Part shown: one piece after another, positions 39,620-47,929 of the stretch
How positions within the stretch are numbered: the first letter of the stretch is position 1
Layout of the letters: every line of letters begins with the position of its first letter
Origin: Terriglobales bacterium
Lineage (GTDB): Bacteria > Acidobacteriota > Terriglobia > Terriglobales > Acidobacteriaceae
Length of the DNA stretch: 64,000 nt
NCBI GenBank assembly: GCA_025462725.1
Contig: JAOAPE010000012.1
Coordinates: 483,942-547,941 of the forward strand
Direction of reading: 5' to 3'
The notes under the pieces: generated by a model
What the model was told of the DNA's origin: nothing
Databases searched by the model: none
The model's input: the letters and a program-made list of their open reading frames with translations, nothing else
Made by a program: the position numbers and the translations under genes

Positions 39620-39839
39620 GTGAACAGCTTTTGGACTATAGCCTTGCTCACGCTGCTGGCTTTGCTGACACACAATCCTTTTGTGTTCCCATCACTGCGG
39701 AATCTTGACTAGACCGGCTTATCTTCCGGTCATCGAAATTGCTGTTGTGCTGCTGGCCGCTCAGGCATTCGCTATTAACATGCTCGCGGGTTTCTTCATC
39801 CCATTTGGAAAGGTAGCAGACCACAGGTCGACGAAATAA
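39620..39839 (+). pseudogene. HPP-family membrane protein, internally deleted
   Basis: The start reads VNSFWTIALLTLLALLTHNPFVFPSLR, like the N-terminus of HPP-family membrane proteins; an in-frame stop follows at about 39711. Another frame then gives TRPAYLPVIEIAVVLLAAQAFAINMLAG, like the C-terminal helix of the same family. The middle of the protein is missing. HPP proteins are poorly characterised membrane proteins, some linked to nitrite transport in plants and cyanobacteria. Confidence 0.5.
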
Positions 39840-39939
39840 ACACCAAAAATTGACATTCAGAGGACAAGAGCGCGCACTCGAGTCGCTGAGTACAAATTGA
39901 AATGCTTGAAGCCGCATCGAACACAGGAGAGGTTAGCGT

Positions 39940-40353
39940 ATGACAAAGGAAGGATTTACCGAAGGCGGCACGATGCAGCAGGACTTCGCCCAATTTGATC
40001 TTGCCCGTGAGGTGATTGATTCGGAGCGGACGAAACCTTGGCAGAACGGTCATACGGCCAAGACCCTCTTCAAGAAAGCAGACTTTAGAATGGTGCTGAT
40101 ATGCATGGAAAAAGGTTCCATTTTGAAGGAGCATCATGCTGACGGCACCATCTCCGTGCAGGTTTTGAAAGGATCGATACTCTTCATTGCCCAAGGAGAG
40201 ACGCACACTCTGCAGACAATTAGTGTTGTGGCCCTCGGCGGGTCAATAAAGCACCAAGTCGAAGGGCTAGAGGACTCCGCGTTTCTATTGACCATCTCCT
40301 GGCCAGATGAACAGAAGCTTCTGCAAATGAAGCATCGTGGTTACGGACGTTAG
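39940..40353 (+). CDS. Cupin-domain protein
   Basis: A 137-residue single-domain cupin. The barrel motifs are KGSILKEHHADGTISVQVLKG (first box, with two His) and the weaker second box TISVVALGGSIKHQVEG with one His. A GGAGAGG site lies six to eight bases before the ATG, and the frame is whole, unlike its neighbours. A metal site of three His is plausible. Small cupins of this type have varied roles, so function is unknown. It is the only intact gene in the tail of the island. Confidence 0.7.
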   Translation: MTKEGFTEGGTMQQDFAQFDLAREVIDSERTKPWQNGHTAKTLFKKADFRMVLICMEKGSILKEHHADGTISVQVLKGSILFIAQGETHTLQTISVVALGGSIKHQVEGLEDSAFLLTISWPDEQKLLQMKHRGYGR

Positions 40354-41600
40354 CAAAATAATATAAAGACTGAACCGCGGTAATCAGTTCTCACTGATTT
40401 GCTTGGTATTGAAGCAGTTGCAGGCGACTGGTTTAACACTGTTGAGGTTTATTGAAGTTGGATGCTTTCGCTGTCTTGAAATTGCCTACTCTGCGCGCAT
40501 CGAAGATGGCGTCATTGTCATTCTCCGCGGAAAAAAGATGCGGTGGCCTAAAGGCATCTTAGGTTTCGGCCCGAATGCTTTTAGATATGGATGCTCTTTG
40601 GCACAGTGAGCACGGGATAGTGAGCCCACTGAATAACGCGGTATGCGGTACGTTCCTCCTGATGCGCTACGGTCGCATCTCCTTCGTGGACTGCAAGAAC
40701 GGCGAGGTCACATTGATATTCCTTCGGCATAGCCCCGCTTTTTCTGCGGGATCGTTGGAAGCCGTCAACATGGATCGTCGTCCGAATTGGTCGAAGCGAG
40801 TTAGCCATCCCAATCGGTTTAAGCGGCATTTCAAACTATGTAGATAAATTTGTAGCTGAGAGAGCAGCCTATATCAACAACGCTTAACAAATCGAATTCA
40901 TAATGAGCTAAGGGTTTGATATCAAAGCTCTCAAAATCTTCAAAATTCAGTAGATTTCAACATCCTTGATTATGTCGGTCTTCGGAACCGAGTGTCGGGA
41001 GTTTGAGCACTCCGCAATCCCTGAACCGCTATGCGTATGTTGGGAACAATCCAATCAACGGCACTCGACTGCGGCAGGGCGAGTGGATTTCTTGGTGACG
41101 GTGGTGCTGTGTTATGCCCTTCAGGAGTGAACTGCAGCAACATTGAAAGACGGCCGATTATCTCAGGGTTCCCAACTCAGATCGAACGTACCAATTAAAA
41201 TGTGTTGGAAGAGATAGGAATAGCTATGCGTGTTCGTGGGCCACATACAGCCTCAAGTGGCTTATTGACGGGGAACAACCATACTATCTCGGTGATGCCC
41301 GGACGCAATTCATAATTGATCAGGTCTACCGTGAAGCAGGTATAGTGACCAGCGCGAAGGAAGGCAGTGGCCGGGTTCTATGCAGCCTCTTTGGGATCTC
41401 CGGACTGGCAACTCTGGTTGGGCAAGTCATACGTGAGTATGGCTACAATTTTGGCTACATTTTTCCCTTTTTTCGCTGTAGGATGCTGATGGAATCAGCT
41501 GGAAACTGCTGGTTTACCAACACTGCCGCAGAGCTGCGTAAGCAACAGATAAGTCGCCGTTTTGCCATCATTGATGGTGTTTTTTCAATACGGTTGCTGA
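40354..41600. other. Decayed, A/T-rich tail of the island
   Basis: About 1.2 kb in which no full gene is supported. Short ORFs at 40403-40609 and 40575-40847 overlap each other and match nothing I recognise. An RHS fragment lies at 41006-41065. The stretch 40851-40980 is clearly richer in A and T than the flanking chromosome. Confidence 0.5.
41006..41065 (+). pseudogene. RHS/YD-repeat core fragment
   Basis: In one frame the sequence reads STPQSLNRYAYVGNNPINGT, which is the signature (PQSLNRYAYVxNNPxN) of the RHS-repeat core before the variable toxin tail. The frame closes soon after. Only this scrap survives. Confidence 0.65.
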
Positions 41601-41621
41601 GAATCCCACTCTCTCCGCCAT
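41601..41621. other. Second partial copy of the tRNA-Ser attachment sequence
   Basis: The 21 bases GAATCCCACTCT...CGCCAT match the tRNA end exactly (26883-26903). It lies 97 bp before the 26-bp copy, suggesting two successive insertions at the tRNA, the inner one now lost or reduced. Confidence 0.75.
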
Positions 41622-41717
41622 TTTTCTTCCGCTATTTTGGTTTGGTAGAGGTCCCTCGGCTCGCTGCGCTCGCTCGGGATTTCGGCGCGCGGCTCAGACG
41701 CCGCGCAAACGCCTCAA

Positions 41718-41743
41718 GTTCGAATCCCACTCTCTCCGCCATA
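41718..41743. other. Attachment site attR
   Basis: A perfect 26-bp copy of the tRNA-Ser 3' end (26879-26904), including TTCGAATCCC and CTCTCCGCCA. The upstream bases (CAA rather than GGG) break the tRNA T stem, so it is not a tRNA. The pilin gene ends 15 bases further on. Confidence 0.88.
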
Positions 41744-41758
41744 CCCTTCTTTTTCCGT

Positions 41759-42307
41759 TTACAAGTTGCCAGCTGACGCAGCTGACGCTTTGTTTCCCGA
41801 GTTAGCCGGGAGATCGTTTGCGTTTGCTGGAACTGGCACCTGCGGGGCTGCCTCCCACATGGACGGATCGGCGTGATAAGCCAAATCACCAGTGGTGTTC
41901 AGGTCTGCCGGGGTGGCGGTAATTTCATACGACTGCACTGTTCCGTTGGGAGCCTCAACCGTGCCTGTGTAGGTGAAGTAGTATCCGCTCTTTGCTGTTT
42001 CGGGGGTCGTGGCGTCAGCCAGTGAGGAGTCGATCAAGCAAGCAGCAGATTTTGACGGAGCAGCATTGCCCATGCCGCAGGTTTGGGGACTGCCGCCTAA
42101 TGCTGCCAGCGACGAAGCAAATCCACCAAAGATTGAATGGAAGTTCACATCTGCCGTCATGATGGCGTGTATTGAGCCAACGGCCGAAGCCTGATTGGCG
42201 GCAATACGAGCTTTCATCAAGCTGGGTATCGCAATAGCCGCGAGCGTGGCGATAATTGCCACAACCACCAGCAGCTCGATCAGCGAAAAACCCTTCTGTT
42301 TGCGCAT
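41759..42307 (-). CDS. Type IV pilin (PilA-like)
   Basis: A 182-residue prepilin. From ATG 42307 it begins MRKQKG/FSLIELLVVVAIIATLAAIAIPSLMKARIAANQAS: a short basic leader, the Gly-Phe cleavage site for prepilin peptidase, and Glu at mature position 5. Two cysteines (TCGMG ... ACLIDS) fit a pilin disulfide. The frame extends to 42328, but the later start fits known leaders. Together with the PilT gene at 2.2 kb it implies twitching pili, though the pilus assembly genes are elsewhere. Confidence 0.88.
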   Translation of the reverse strand: MRKQKGFSLIELLVVVAIIATLAAIAIPSLMKARIAANQASAVGSIHAIMTADVNFHSIFGGFASSLAALGGSPQTCGMGNAAPSKSAACLIDSSLADATTPETAKSGYYFTYTGTVEAPNGTVQSYEITATPADLNTTGDLAYHADPSMWEAAPQVPVPANANDLPANSGNKASAASAGNL

Positions 42308-42342
42308 ACCACTAACTCTTTCAACCACACTTACCGAGACCT

Positions 42343-42361
42343 TGTACCTCTTTCAGGTACA
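42343..42361. promoter_or_regulatory. Perfect inverted repeat upstream of the pilin gene
   Basis: TGTACCT and AGGTACA flank a five-base spacer (CTTTC), 36 bases before the pilin start. It could be an operator or a leader hairpin. Confidence 0.45.
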
Positions 42362-42434
42362 TACAATGCGGTATTACTGACCATGTGTACAGAGCACCAA
42401 AGTAACCCGGGTCATGGGCTCTCGTAATGGTGGG

Positions 42435-43271
42435 TTATCCCCCTATGGTTTCAATCACTTGTACGGCTTCCGCGGAGATTTCCACCCTCAGGCTGTCCAA
42501 GTCTTCCTTCATGTGTTCGGGATTGCTGGTGCCCGTCAGCGGGAGCATTCCGATCTGGCGCGCGAAGGCGAAGACGACTTGCGCAGGAGTGACATTCGCG
42601 CGCGAAACCAATTCCATCACGAGCGGATGCCGCAGGACTTCAACATTTGCAGTCAGCAATGAGAAGCCTTGGTAAATAATCTTGTGCTCGTCGCAGAATT
42701 TTCTAACTGAACGGTCCCAACCGAACCGGGCATAACATCGGTTCTGCACAAACGCCGGCAGTTCATTGTGAATATCGGCCAATTGCTGAAGGTGCTCGAG
42801 TGAAACATTGCTCACGCCTAAGAAGCGAGTTCGTCCGGCGCCACGCTCCTTGATCATCGCCTCCCAAGCTTCCGCATCTTCGTCAGTCCATTTGTGATTT
42901 GAAGAAGGTCCGTGCAAGACGAAGCTATCAACATAATCGGTCCCCAGATGCTCGAGTGAACTCGCCATAGACTGGGCGACTTGAGTTGAAAGTGTCGCAG
43001 AAGGATCGTACGGCAGGCGCTCGTCTTGACCGCCCTGGCTTGTGAATTTCGTCTGCAGAAACAGATCGGGGCGCGCGACCAGACCTGAGCGATATGCTTC
43101 GGCCAGTGCCTCGCCTACTCCGGCTTCGTAATAATGACGTCTCTGGTTGGCGGTATCTATCCCGCGAAAACCCGTACGGATTGCCTGAAAGGTGAGCGCC
43201 GCAGTGCGCTCTTCTTTCCACGCGGTGCCATAGAGAAAGGAAGGTGGAGTCGAAGATTGTCTCGGTGGCAT
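42435..43271 (-). CDS. Aldo/keto reductase
   Basis: A 278-residue NADPH-dependent reductase of the AKR barrel. Motifs: GIDTANQRRHYYEAGVGEAL (catalytic Asp and Tyr region), FLQTKFT (catalytic Lys), DYVDSFVLHGPS (catalytic His), FLGVSNVSLEHLQQL, and the late MLPLTGTSNPEHMKEDL for cofactor binding. The start is slightly uncertain because the AAGGA site sits right against this ATG. Substrate unknown. Confidence 0.85.
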   Translation of the reverse strand: MPPRQSSTPPSFLYGTAWKEERTAALTFQAIRTGFRGIDTANQRRHYYEAGVGEALAEAYRSGLVARPDLFLQTKFTSQGGQDERLPYDPSATLSTQVAQSMASSLEHLGTDYVDSFVLHGPSSNHKWTDEDAEAWEAMIKERGAGRTRFLGVSNVSLEHLQQLADIHNELPAFVQNRCYARFGWDRSVRKFCDEHKIIYQGFSLLTANVEVLRHPLVMELVSRANVTPAQVVFAFARQIGMLPLTGTSNPEHMKEDLDSLRVEISAEAVQVIETIGG

Positions 43272-43352
43272 TCCTTCATTCTGCCATGTGGCGCCTAAAA
43301 CTGAAGAGGGCAGCGCGATTCAACGCACCGCCCTTCTGAATTACTGGAACCG

Positions 43353-43580
43353 TTATGCCTGCTTGCGGACTTCCTCGAAGTCCTGATCCTTCTGCTGGTC
43401 GTTATGAGAATCAGACTGGGGAGACTTCGGCTTCGCGGCTTGGTCCTGCTGCTCTCCCCGGCGATTGCCTTGATTTTCGTGCCGATTGCCATCGGCTTGG
43501 TTCTGGCCCTTCTGCTGAGCGTCGTTTTGTTTGTTCCCGAATTGCTCGTCTTTGTTGAAGTCTTTATTCTTGTCGGTCAT
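43353..43580 (-). CDS. Small, highly charged Gln/Asn/Asp/Lys-rich protein
   Basis: A 75-residue, strongly hydrophilic protein (MTDKNKDFNKDEQFGNKQND ...) almost without hydrophobic residues, so it should be intrinsically disordered. It recalls small stress- or desiccation-related hydrophilins, but I recognise no family motif. AGGATT lies before its ATG. Low complexity makes false prediction possible. Confidence 0.55.
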   Translation of the reverse strand: MTDKNKDFNKDEQFGNKQNDAQQKGQNQADGNRHENQGNRRGEQQDQAAKPKSPQSDSHNDQQKDQDFEEVRKQA

Positions 43581-43744
43581 TTTGAATCCTCCGTATTCTT
43601 GTTGGATGTTCTCTGGCCAGAGTTGAGATGTTCTGGCTGACCAGCGGCTCTCGATTTACGGGAACTCTGGATTTGCACAGCCCTAAAAAATCCGGAAAAA
43701 CTGCTGAGTCACTCGGTTTACACTGCAGCTCTCGACAGCATCAT

Positions 43745-44137
43745 ATGTTTATGGCCAGTACGGTTCTGAACACATGGAAAGACATTTCGGCGTACACGGG
43801 TAGAGGGATTCGCACCGTCCAGCGGTGGGAGACGAGCTTTGAATTTCCGATTCATCGCCCCAGCGGCAAGAGCCGCAGCGCCGTATTCGCCCTAAGCGAC
43901 GAAGTAGACAAATGGTTTCATTCGCGTCCGATGCTCGCGACGGAAGAAAAGAACAAACGTGCTCAGCAGAATCCCATCAACATCGAAGAACTCAGGGCAA
44001 GAGCTCACCAGCTTCGGGCCCGTGGTGATGCCACCCAACAACTGATGCTCGAGCTTCAAAAGAACCTGCAAGCGGCCCTGGGCAAAGCGGCAAAGTACAG
44101 GAAAACGGCTCCACTCACAGACTCAGCGGCGGCATAG
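43745..44137 (+). CDS. Helix-turn-helix protein (excisionase/MerR-like)
   Basis: A 130-residue protein from ATG 43745. Residues about 8-60 (TWKDISAYTGRGIRTVQRWE ... IHRPSGKSRSAVFALSDEVDKWF) match the short helix-turn-helix found in acidobacterial regulators, where it is often fused to TPR or kinase parts. The rest is a charged helix (NIEELRARAHQLRARG). It probably binds DNA; the target is unknown. Confidence 0.7.
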   Translation: MFMASTVLNTWKDISAYTGRGIRTVQRWETSFEFPIHRPSGKSRSAVFALSDEVDKWFHSRPMLATEEKNKRAQQNPINIEELRARAHQLRARGDATQQLMLELQKNLQAALGKAAKYRKTAPLTDSAAA

Positions 44138-44142
44138 CACTC

Positions 44143-44988
44143 TCATCGAACTTCTGCGATCGCAGCTTGCTGCAAGATGAAGCGGTCGATTGCCTTGGCG
44201 AACCCTTCTTCATCGTTTGAATCTGTGACGAACGTCGCAGCCGCTTTCACCTCTGGACTAGAATTCCCCATAGCGATGCTGATGCCGCTTTTTGCAAACA
44301 TAAATACGTCCGCTGGCATGTCGCCGATGGTGGCGATCTGTTCGGTCGGGATTTTGAGGACATCTGAGAGGTCCAGAACTGCCTGCCCCTTGTTTGCCTG
44401 AGGATGAGTCACATCAAGGTAGTACGGTTGTGACCGGCTCGCGGCTAAGCTGTTGCCACACTCTGCATGGATCGCCTTCTCGCAGCGGACGACTGCATCG
44501 AAGTCGTCACTCACGCCAACTATCTTTCCGGCTTGATCCAACACTGCATTGAAGTCGGCGACCACTGTGGCGAGAAAATTCACTGTATGTTGCTCTCGAT
44601 CAACATGCGGCCCATTCGGATCGCGCACGAACCAATCACGATCGGTAAACAGCCACGCACTCAAGCGGAAATCGGAGATAATTTTTATGACCTTGGCCGC
44701 AACATCCCCCGGAACCAATCTTTTTTTCAGGACGGTGGAATCGGGTTGCACGATCATTCCGCCATTGAAGGCGGCTATCGGTTCCGTCACATTCAACGCG
44801 GTAATTTGACTTTTCATTCCGCGTGGCGGACGGCTGCTGGTCAGCGTGAACCGGATGCCGGCGTCCTTTAGCTTCTGCACTGCCGCGATCGCGCCCGGTG
44901 TAAGCACTTTTTCGTGTGTCAGCAGTGTTCCGTCAATATCCGATATCAGCAGTCGGATTGGAGGGCGGCTCTTCACGGGCTCAGTCAT
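44143..44988 (-). CDS. HAD-superfamily phosphatase (Cof type)
   Basis: A 281-residue cytoplasmic hydrolase. Motif I is LISDIDGTLL, motif II TLTSSRPP, motif III lysine in NKGQAVLDLSDVL, and motif IV GDMPADVFMF, with the C2 cap of the Cof family between. ATG 44988 has an AAAGGA site six bases upstream, better than the earlier ATGs. Such enzymes dephosphorylate sugar phosphates, flavin or nucleotide phosphates; substrate unknown. It is convergent with the helix-turn-helix gene and ends five bases from it. Confidence 0.87.
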   Translation of the reverse strand: MTEPVKSRPPIRLLISDIDGTLLTHEKVLTPGAIAAVQKLKDAGIRFTLTSSRPPRGMKSQITALNVTEPIAAFNGGMIVQPDSTVLKKRLVPGDVAAKVIKIISDFRLSAWLFTDRDWFVRDPNGPHVDREQHTVNFLATVVADFNAVLDQAGKIVGVSDDFDAVVRCEKAIHAECGNSLAASRSQPYYLDVTHPQANKGQAVLDLSDVLKIPTEQIATIGDMPADVFMFAKSGISIAMGNSSPEVKAAATFVTDSNDEEGFAKAIDRFILQQAAIAEVR

Positions 44989-45160
44989 GGTCCTTTGCGG
45001 ATTTCGATTCATTGACCGCAGTATAGTCGCGAACACGCTGGGAGTGGCACGATTCCGACTCCTTATGCCCGCAAAAACTAAATGCGGTTCCTTTCAGGCG
45101 TGAGAGGCGTCTATTATTGCGTACGCATCCAGAGCACGATTCCAAACCTTCGGAGACCGA

Positions 45161-47929
45161 GTGACTCGTAACAATGTTGGCCCCCTGCACAAACGAACAT
45201 GGCTGTTCCGGCTGATTTGTTTAGTTCTTCTCACTGCGCAGACCATTGTGGTTCCTGCTCAGCAGCCGGCGCCACAAGCGGATTCCGGACGCCTGCCGCA
45301 GGACTCCGGCCTGCTCGGATTGCAGAACATGCTTCGCAAGCTGCACACCACTGCGCGTCTGCTGCAGACTACAGCGCATCCGGATGACGAAGATGGCGGC
45401 ATGCTCGTTTACGAATCCCGCTTCAAGGGCGCCGATGTGATGCTGATGACTCTCACACGTGGTGACGGCGGACAGAACAAAACAGGCAGCAACTTCTTTG
45501 ACGAGCTTGGAGTGCTGCGTACACTGGAACTTTTGGAGTCTGACAAATATTACGGAGTGCAGCAACGATTCTCCCGCGTCGCCGATTTCGGTTTCTCGAA
45601 GACCGCCGCCGAAACGTTTGAGAAGTGGGGCGGCAAAGATGTTCCGATGGCCGACATGGTGCGAGTGATCCGCACTTTTCGTCCCGATGTCGTCGTATCG
45701 CGCTTTTCCGGAACTCCGCGGGATGGACACGGCAATCATCAAGCTGTCGGGATACTCACGCCGGAAGCCGTCGCCGCCGCTGCCGATCCAAATCGCTTTC
45801 CCGAGCAGATCAAAGAAGGACTGCTCCCGTGGCGCGTGAAGAAACTTTATGTCGGCAATCGGGGGTCAGAAGACTACACGGTTCGCATCGACGCCGGACA
45901 AGTCTATCCGCCGCTAGGGATGTCATTCGCGCAATTCGGTATTCTCGGATACAGCCAGCAGAAGTCGCAGAACGCAAGAGTGTTTGATGTCCCGCCTGGC
46001 CCCAACTATCGCAGCTACAAGTTGGTGGAACCCGCGCCCGTGGCAGGCACGCATGAGCAGGATTTCTTTGATGGGATTGATACGACGATTCCGGGGCTGG
46101 TGGATTTCGAAAAGGTGCTCTGGGACGAGGACTACAAGGGGCAGATCACTAGAGAGTCGGTTCGGAAATCGCTGGAAGAAATTTCAGCGAAAGTGGATGA
46201 AGCCACACTGCTTGCGAAGAGTGATCCAGTGAAAGCCGCCGTTCCATTGCTCGCGGGAAAGAGAATGACCAGTACGCTACTTGCAATACTGCAGCCGCCT
46301 CTCAAAGCCCATACAGGTCTAAGTTTTGCGGCAGCCGTGAGGGTGTTGGACAGACTTCATGAGAAGGAGCAGCAGTTTCAGGATGCAGCAAATCTTGCGT
46401 TAGGACTAGCCCTCGAGGCTAGAGTTCACACGGCTCGGCAAGGCAACACCGTCATTCCCGGTGAGAATTTCGGCATAGCCCCAGTCCTGCAAAACACATC
46501 TGGAGCCGCTGTTGCACCGATAGAAGATTTCAAGATCATCGGTATGCCGACGACTGGTGAAGAAAGAATGGGTCTTGCAGTGAACTTCCCTGTAAGGGCC
46601 CCTTTGGAGTTTCCTTTGACACGCCCTTTCTGGCATCGTGAAGATCCCGAGCGGCAAAATGTGTTCACGATTGACAATTCCGCATCTGCTGCCCTAGCGA
46701 GCAAAGGCAAACAGCGTAAGGTCGATAACGCTGACCTCGTTGCATTGATGAATCCAAAATATCCGGAACCATCGAAATCTTTCGATAATCTTCCGCTTCC
46801 TCCAGATCCAGTCCATGTAATTTACCGTTACAAGTTTCAGGGCGAAGAAGGTGAAATATCAACAGTTCCCGGAACAGCCGACGGTCGCCTTAGAAAAATC
46901 GCCGTCGTCCCTGCCTTCTCAGTCCTTCTCGAACACGCCGCGCACGTGATCCAAACTTCTTCGCGTAGTCCGATTGAGGTCAAAGTCACCGTCCAGAAAA
47001 ACTTCATCGGCGCGGCGAAACCCACGGTTCGTTTGAATGTGCCTGCTGGATGGCGCGTTTCCCCGGCATCACAGCCAGCGGAATTCGCTTCCGCAGCGGG
47101 TGCTCGAACGGTCTCTTTCACCGTCACTCCCGGCTCGCTTAAAGAAGGGAACTACGACATCAGTGCCGCTGTCGATTACAACAACAAGTCGTACAAAGAA
47201 GGATTCACCGTAGTCGGTCGCGAAGACCTTGACACTTTTTATTACTACCAGCCCGCGACGCAGCGCGTCAGCGTTGTGGATGTGAAGACTCCGGCGAATC
47301 TTAAAGTCGCATACATCATGGGTGCAGGAGACGACATTCCTCCGGTGCTGCAGAATCTTGGCATCGATCTAAAACTGCTCACGCCGGATGACGTCGAGCA
47401 TACTGACCTCAGCCAGTTCGGCACTATCATTCTCGGCATTCGCGCCTATGACACTCGCGATGACGTGAAGAAGAACAACAAGCGTCTGCTCGATTACGTT
47501 TCTAACGGCGGCACTCTCATTGTGCAGAACAATTTCAGCACCGATGATTTCAATAAAGGGAACTTCACGCCGTATCCGGCGCAGTTGAGCAGGGAACGCG
47601 TCAGCGTGGAAGAGGCCCCTGTGCAGATTCTCGCGCCTGACGATCCGCTGTTCAGCTTCCCCAATAAAATCTCATCTCGCGATTTCGACGGATGGGTCCA
47701 GGAGCGTGGCGTGAATTTCATGTCCACGTGGGACGACCACTTTCAGCCGCTGCTCGCGTCTGGTGATCCCGGCGAAGCGCCGCTTAAAGGCGGCATGTTG
47801 CGCGCGAAATTCGGGAAGGGAACTTACATTTACACCGGCTACGCATTCTTCCGCCAACTGCCTTCAGGAGTTCCCGGCGCCATTCGCCTCTACGTAAACC
47901 TGATAAGCGCGGGACATGAAGCAAAATAG
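45161..47929 (+). CDS. Secreted PIG-L (LmbE)-type deacetylase with C-terminal GATase-like domain
   Basis: A 922-residue exported protein from a GTG start preceded by GGAG. A signal peptide (LFRLICLVLLTAQTIVVPA) leads to a PIG-L domain: zinc residues in AHPDDEDGG (about 72-80) and a later HGNH (about 190). This family removes acetyl groups from N-acetyl sugars. From about residue 715 there is a class I glutamine-amidotransferase-like fold (VAYIMGAGDDIPPVLQNLG ... TIILGIRAYDTRDDV) without a clear catalytic triad. Its stop overlaps the start of an APC permease gene. Confidence 0.82.
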   Translation: MTRNNVGPLHKRTWLFRLICLVLLTAQTIVVPAQQPAPQADSGRLPQDSGLLGLQNMLRKLHTTARLLQTTAHPDDEDGGMLVYESRFKGADVMLMTLTRGDGGQNKTGSNFFDELGVLRTLELLESDKYYGVQQRFSRVADFGFSKTAAETFEKWGGKDVPMADMVRVIRTFRPDVVVSRFSGTPRDGHGNHQAVGILTPEAVAAAADPNRFPEQIKEGLLPWRVKKLYVGNRGSEDYTVRIDAGQVYPPLGMSFAQFGILGYSQQKSQNARVFDVPPGPNYRSYKLVEPAPVAGTHEQDFFDGIDTTIPGLVDFEKVLWDEDYKGQITRESVRKSLEEISAKVDEATLLAKSDPVKAAVPLLAGKRMTSTLLAILQPPLKAHTGLSFAAAVRVLDRLHEKEQQFQDAANLALGLALEARVHTARQGNTVIPGENFGIAPVLQNTSGAAVAPIEDFKIIGMPTTGEERMGLAVNFPVRAPLEFPLTRPFWHREDPERQNVFTIDNSASAALASKGKQRKVDNADLVALMNPKYPEPSKSFDNLPLPPDPVHVIYRYKFQGEEGEISTVPGTADGRLRKIAVVPAFSVLLEHAAHVIQTSSRSPIEVKVTVQKNFIGAAKPTVRLNVPAGWRVSPASQPAEFASAAGARTVSFTVTPGSLKEGNYDISAAVDYNNKSYKEGFTVVGREDLDTFYYYQPATQRVSVVDVKTPANLKVAYIMGAGDDIPPVLQNLGIDLKLLTPDDVEHTDLSQFGTIILGIRAYDTRDDVKKNNKRLLDYVSNGGTLIVQNNFSTDDFNKGNFTPYPAQLSRERVSVEEAPVQILAPDDPLFSFPNKISSRDFDGWVQERGVNFMSTWDDHFQPLLASGDPGEAPLKGGMLRAKFGKGTYIYTGYAFFRQLPSGVPGAIRLYVNLISAGHEAK

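Larger units (their letters stand above)
26879..41743. mobile_element. tRNA-Ser genomic island with a formate dehydrogenase module
   Basis: About 14.9 kb bounded by the 26-bp direct repeat. It begins with a tyrosine integrase relic next to the tRNA, as integrative elements do, then a serine-recombinase relic, an intact porin, fdh genes and transporter (29.7-38.2 kb), and a decayed tail (38.2-41.7 kb) that is visibly richer in A and T. Both recombinases are broken, so it is probably fixed in place unless helped by enzymes encoded elsewhere. Removing it would place tRNA-Ser beside the pilin gene. Confidence 0.75.

Noticed and set aside
40403-40847. Two overlapping plus-strand ORFs and one minus-strand ORF after the cupin gene
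   Set aside because: They overlap each other, have no recognisable domain or good ribosome site, and sit in decayed sequence.
41345-41776. A 143-residue ORF across the attachment sites
   Set aside because: It translates both att copies and runs into the end of the pilin gene; it is a by-product of the repeat structure.
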